DNA of 34,787 nt from Methylobacterium aquaticum. Lineage in GTDB: Bacteria; Pseudomonadota; Alphaproteobacteria; Rhizobiales; Beijerinckiaceae. Where the stretch lies: positions 1-34,787 of the forward strand of contig NZ_LABX01000001.1 of NCBI RefSeq assembly GCF_001043915.1, written 5' to 3'. The translations under genes were made by a program, and so were the position numbers. Below are positions 32,977 to 34,787 of the stretch, one piece after another; position 1 is the first letter of the stretch; every line of letters begins with the position of its first letter. The notes below the pieces were generated by a model. It was given only the letters and a program-made list of their open reading frames with translations. It searched no databases and was not told where the DNA came from.

Positions 32977-33987
32977 TCAGGCCGCGGCGGCGAGCCCGGC
33001 ATCGAGGCGGGCGCGGGCCTCCGCCGGGTCGAACGCCGCTTGCGCCGGGCTCAGGCGGGCGAGGGCCGCATCGGCACGGCGCAGGGCCTGACCGGACAGG
33101 ACGGGGCTGGCAGCGACCACCTCCTCCATCTCGGCCCGGACGCCGTTGCAATGCAGGCCGATGTCGCAGCCAGCCCGGAATGCCGCAGCGGCGCGCTCAC
33201 GGAAGGTGCCCGACAAGGCGTTCATCGACAGGTCGTCGGTCATCAGCAGGCCGGAAAAGCCGATGCGCCCGCGCACCACCTCGCGGATCACCGTCGCCGA
33301 GGTAGTCGCCGGGTTCTCCGGATCGAGGGCGCGGAACACCACATGGGCCGACATCGCCATCGGCAGGTCGGCGAGGGCGCGGAACGGCTGGAAGTCATGC
33401 GCCTCGAGGTCGTCCAGGCCCGCCGCCACCACCGGCAGGGCGTGGTGGCTGTCGGCACCGGCGCGGCCATGGCCGGGCATGTGCTTCATCACCGGCAGCA
33501 CGCCGCCGGCCATCAGCCCCTCGGCCACCGCCCGCCCGAAAGCCGCGACCACGGCCGGATCGGTGCCGTAGGCGCGGTCGCCGATCACGTCGTGGGCGCC
33601 CGGCACCGGCACGTCGAGAACCGGCGCGCAATCGACGTTGATGCCGACCTGGGCGAGGTCGTGCGCCATCAGGCGGGCGCCGAGATGCGCGAGGGCCGGC
33701 CCGCCCTCGGGGCCGCCGGCGCGAAAGTAGGCCCGGCTGGACGGATAGGTCTGCCAGTGCGGCCGCGTCATGCGCTGTACCCGGCCGCCCTCCTGGTCGA
33801 TCAGGATCGGGGCGTCGGCCCGCCCGACGGTCTCACGGAGCGCCGTCGTCAGGGCACGGACCTGCTCGGGGGTCTCGACATTGCGCTTGAACAGGATGAA
33901 GCCCCAGGGCTGCACCTCGCGGAAGAACGCGGCCTCCTCGGGGCTCAAGGTCGGGCCGGCGCAGCCGAGGATCAGGGCAAGGGTCAT
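32977..33987 (-). CDS. nagZ: Beta-N-acetylhexosaminidase NagZ
   Basis: A 336-residue GH3 glycosidase that removes GlcNAc from anhydromuropeptides in cytoplasmic peptidoglycan recycling; its products can influence AmpC induction. The family block KHMPGHG is at 168-174 (methionine where many have phenylalanine), the flexible-loop Asp-His dyad is in ADSHHALP (D179, H181), and the nucleophile is D251 in MTDDLSM. IDQEGGRVQRM at 63-73 is also typical. ATG 33987 gives the normal start. It lies between a SPOR-domain gene and the decayed scpAB locus, an order otherwise conserved in the order. Confidence 0.96.
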   Translation of the reverse strand: MTLALILGCAGPTLSPEEAAFFREVQPWGFILFKRNVETPEQVRALTTALRETVGRADAPILIDQEGGRVQRMTRPHWQTYPSSRAYFRAGGPEGGPALAHLGARLMAHDLAQVGINVDCAPVLDVPVPGAHDVIGDRAYGTDPAVVAAFGRAVAEGLMAGGVLPVMKHMPGHGRAGADSHHALPVVAAGLDDLEAHDFQPFRALADLPMAMSAHVVFRALDPENPATTSATVIREVVRGRIGFSGLLMTDDLSMNALSGTFRERAAAAFRAGCDIGLHCNGVRAEMEEVVAASPVLSGQALRRADAALARLSPAQAAFDPAEARARLDAGLAAAA

Positions 33988-34261
33988 CGACGGCGGCTCT
34001 CGTCGGTTCGAAGGGACTGGGGTTGCACGCTCCCGCCGCACCGGCCGGTGGTGAACCCGTGCGGGCGCCGGCGATCGGGAAGCGCGAGCGGAGATGAGCG
34101 GGCAATTGAGGCGATTCGCCGGCTCACGACTGTCGGCGTCGCACCACAGCGAGGCGGTTTTCGGGGCGGGGCGTCCGGCGCCTCGGCGGCGCCTCGCCGC
34201 CGCGGATCCGTTGCCCCGCGCTCAGCACGTTCTTGGCTCGGTTCTTGGCCCGGTTCTTGGC
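33988..34261. other. Intergenic region between nagZ and the SPOR gene
   Basis: This 274-bp gap contains three of the 12-bp tandem units at its right end and no other recognisable gene. A GC-rich segment near 34180-34210 has short inverted repeats (GGCGCCTCGG/CGGCGCC-like) that could form a hairpin. Any nagZ promoter is not recognisable by eye. Confidence 0.5.
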
Positions 34262-34276
34262 TCAGTTCTTGGCGAT
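34229..34276 (-). repeat. 12-bp tandem repeat spanning the SPOR-gene stop codon
   Basis: Four adjacent 12-bp units (GTTCTTGGCTCG on the plus strand, with small changes in each) cover the end of the SPOR gene and its 3' side. On the minus strand each unit reads GCC-AAG-AAC-CGR, coding A-K-N-R. In one unit CGA has become TGA and is the stop codon. Confidence 0.85.
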
Positions 34277-34787
34277 GAAGCAGGCGGCGCCCTCGCTCTT
34301 GAGCTTGCCGCACAGCTCCTCGGCGCTGTCCTTCGACATCGGTCCGACGCGGACGCGGTAGATGGACTTGCCGTTGACCTCGGCTTGGCGGATCAGCGGC
34401 GATTGGCCGCCGAGAACGGCGCCATAGCGCTCCTGGGCCTGCCTGAACGCGGCCTCGGCCTCCCGCTCGGTGGCGCGCACCGACAGCTGGACCGAGAACC
34501 CGCCGACCGACGCCCGGCGCGTCGGCACCGCCTGGGTGGTGGCCGGCGGCTCGGCGGAGGCGACGCGCTGGACCGGCTTCGGCCGCGGCGTCTCGGCCGC
34601 CGGGGCGGGGGTCTCGGCGGCAGGCGAGGCGGCTGCCGGAGCCCTGGCGGGGGCGACCGGGACGACCCGGGCGCTGCGCGGCGTGACCGGGGCCGGGGTC
34701 GAGCCGGTCGCCTCGGCCGGGCGAAACCACGGGGGGGATCGGCGGCCGTGGGAGCTGGCGGTCCGCCGCCGGCCGGGGGCGCGGCCG
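34262..34787 (-). CDS. SPOR-domain protein (5' end outside the window)
   Basis: The frame is open from the stop at 34262 to the window edge, so the gene is partial. The last roughly 75 residues form a SPOR (sporulation-related repeat) domain beginning GGFSVQLSV and ending KLKSEGAACFIAKN, with the RVRVGPM strand; such domains bind denuded glycan strands at the septum. It is preceded by a Pro/Ala/Thr-rich linker, usual for envelope proteins of this kind, whose N-terminal membrane anchor would lie beyond 34787. A run of seven G at 34731-34737 lies near a change in amino-acid style, so a frameshift or sequencing slip there is possible. The short 88-residue frame starting at 34528 is only the domain itself. 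Confidence 0.82.
   Translation of the reverse strand, partial: GRAPGRRRTASSHGRRSPPWFRPAEATGSTPAPVTPRSARVVPVAPARAPAAASPAAETPAPAAETPRPKPVQRVASAEPPATTQAVPTRRASVGGFSVQLSVRATEREAEAAFRQAQERYGAVLGGQSPLIRQAEVNGKSIYRVRVGPMSKDSAEELCGKLKSEGAACFIAKN

Noticed and set aside
32571..33002. A 143-codon minus-strand frame crossing the scpA relic and the repeat as a new gene
   Set aside because: It only stitches together out-of-frame scpA remnants and repeat sequence; the translation holds just the short ATLRDLE match to ScpA and no domain of its own.
1..34787. CRISPR arrays, tRNA or rRNA genes, transposase or phage genes
   Set aside because: No regularly spaced repeats with unique spacers, no tRNA cloverleaf with a recognisable T-loop, and no mobile-element protein was seen; the repeats found are short, non-coding and not regularly spaced.

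Overview
The window is about 34.8 kb of very GC-rich, densely coded chromosomal DNA. The gene content and gene order point to an alphaproteobacterium of the order Hyphomicrobiales, most likely Methylobacterium or a close relative (inference; no 16S or other marker is present). Supporting signs are the hisB–DUF2628–hisH–hisA–hisF–hisE–coaA order, the nagZ–(scpA–scpB)–tatA–tatB–tatC order, cobS–DUF1289–retropepsin-like order, and the many small dispersed palindromic repeats.

Layout. 1-3682 (minus strand): a prolyl-tRNA editing protein, a PLP-dependent threonine/serine dehydratase, an enoyl-CoA hydratase, a PAP2 phosphatase and a 2H phosphoesterase. 3768-5743 (plus): an AlgJ/AlgX-like SGNH protein and a glutathionyl-hydroquinone reductase. 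5797-8829 (minus): a fused allantoinase/OHCU decarboxylase (PuuE-UraD) and a GT4-type glycosyltransferase. 9082-14213 (plus): a single-domain rhodanese and a two-gene RND efflux pump (adaptor plus transporter). 14401-19616 (plus): the histidine block ending in pantothenate kinase. 19898-21132 (minus): ThpR and a TesA-like esterase, divergent from an ABC ATPase and an FtsX-type permease (21248-24531, plus); this esterase/ABC arrangement resembles tesA-ybbA-ybbP of E. coli. 24766-26696 (plus): a BAX-inhibitor-1 family membrane protein and a MarR-GNAT fusion regulator. 26880-28724 (minus): a retropepsin-like protease, a DUF1289 protein and CobS, divergent from CobT (28843-29904, plus). 29993-34787 (minus): tatC, tatB, tatA, a wrecked scpB-scpA locus, nagZ and the end of a SPOR-domain protein.

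The most striking feature is the scpAB locus. Between nagZ and tatA, where two intact condensin-partner genes are expected, there is only about 0.8 kb. It holds a truncated, frameshifted scpA fragment that is split by a 108-bp dispersed repeat, joined to the 3' half of scpB. The same repeat family occurs at 1-107 (where it supplies the stop codon of the neighbouring gene) and at 9502-9606, with a degenerate copy at 15010-15085 inside the histidine block. A second, unrelated family of structured repeats flanks the MarR-GNAT gene in inverted orientation (25569-25694 and 26698-26867), and that gene carries a perfect 14-bp palindrome 4 bp before its start codon.

No rRNA, tRNA, CRISPR array, transposase, integrase or prophage gene was seen.
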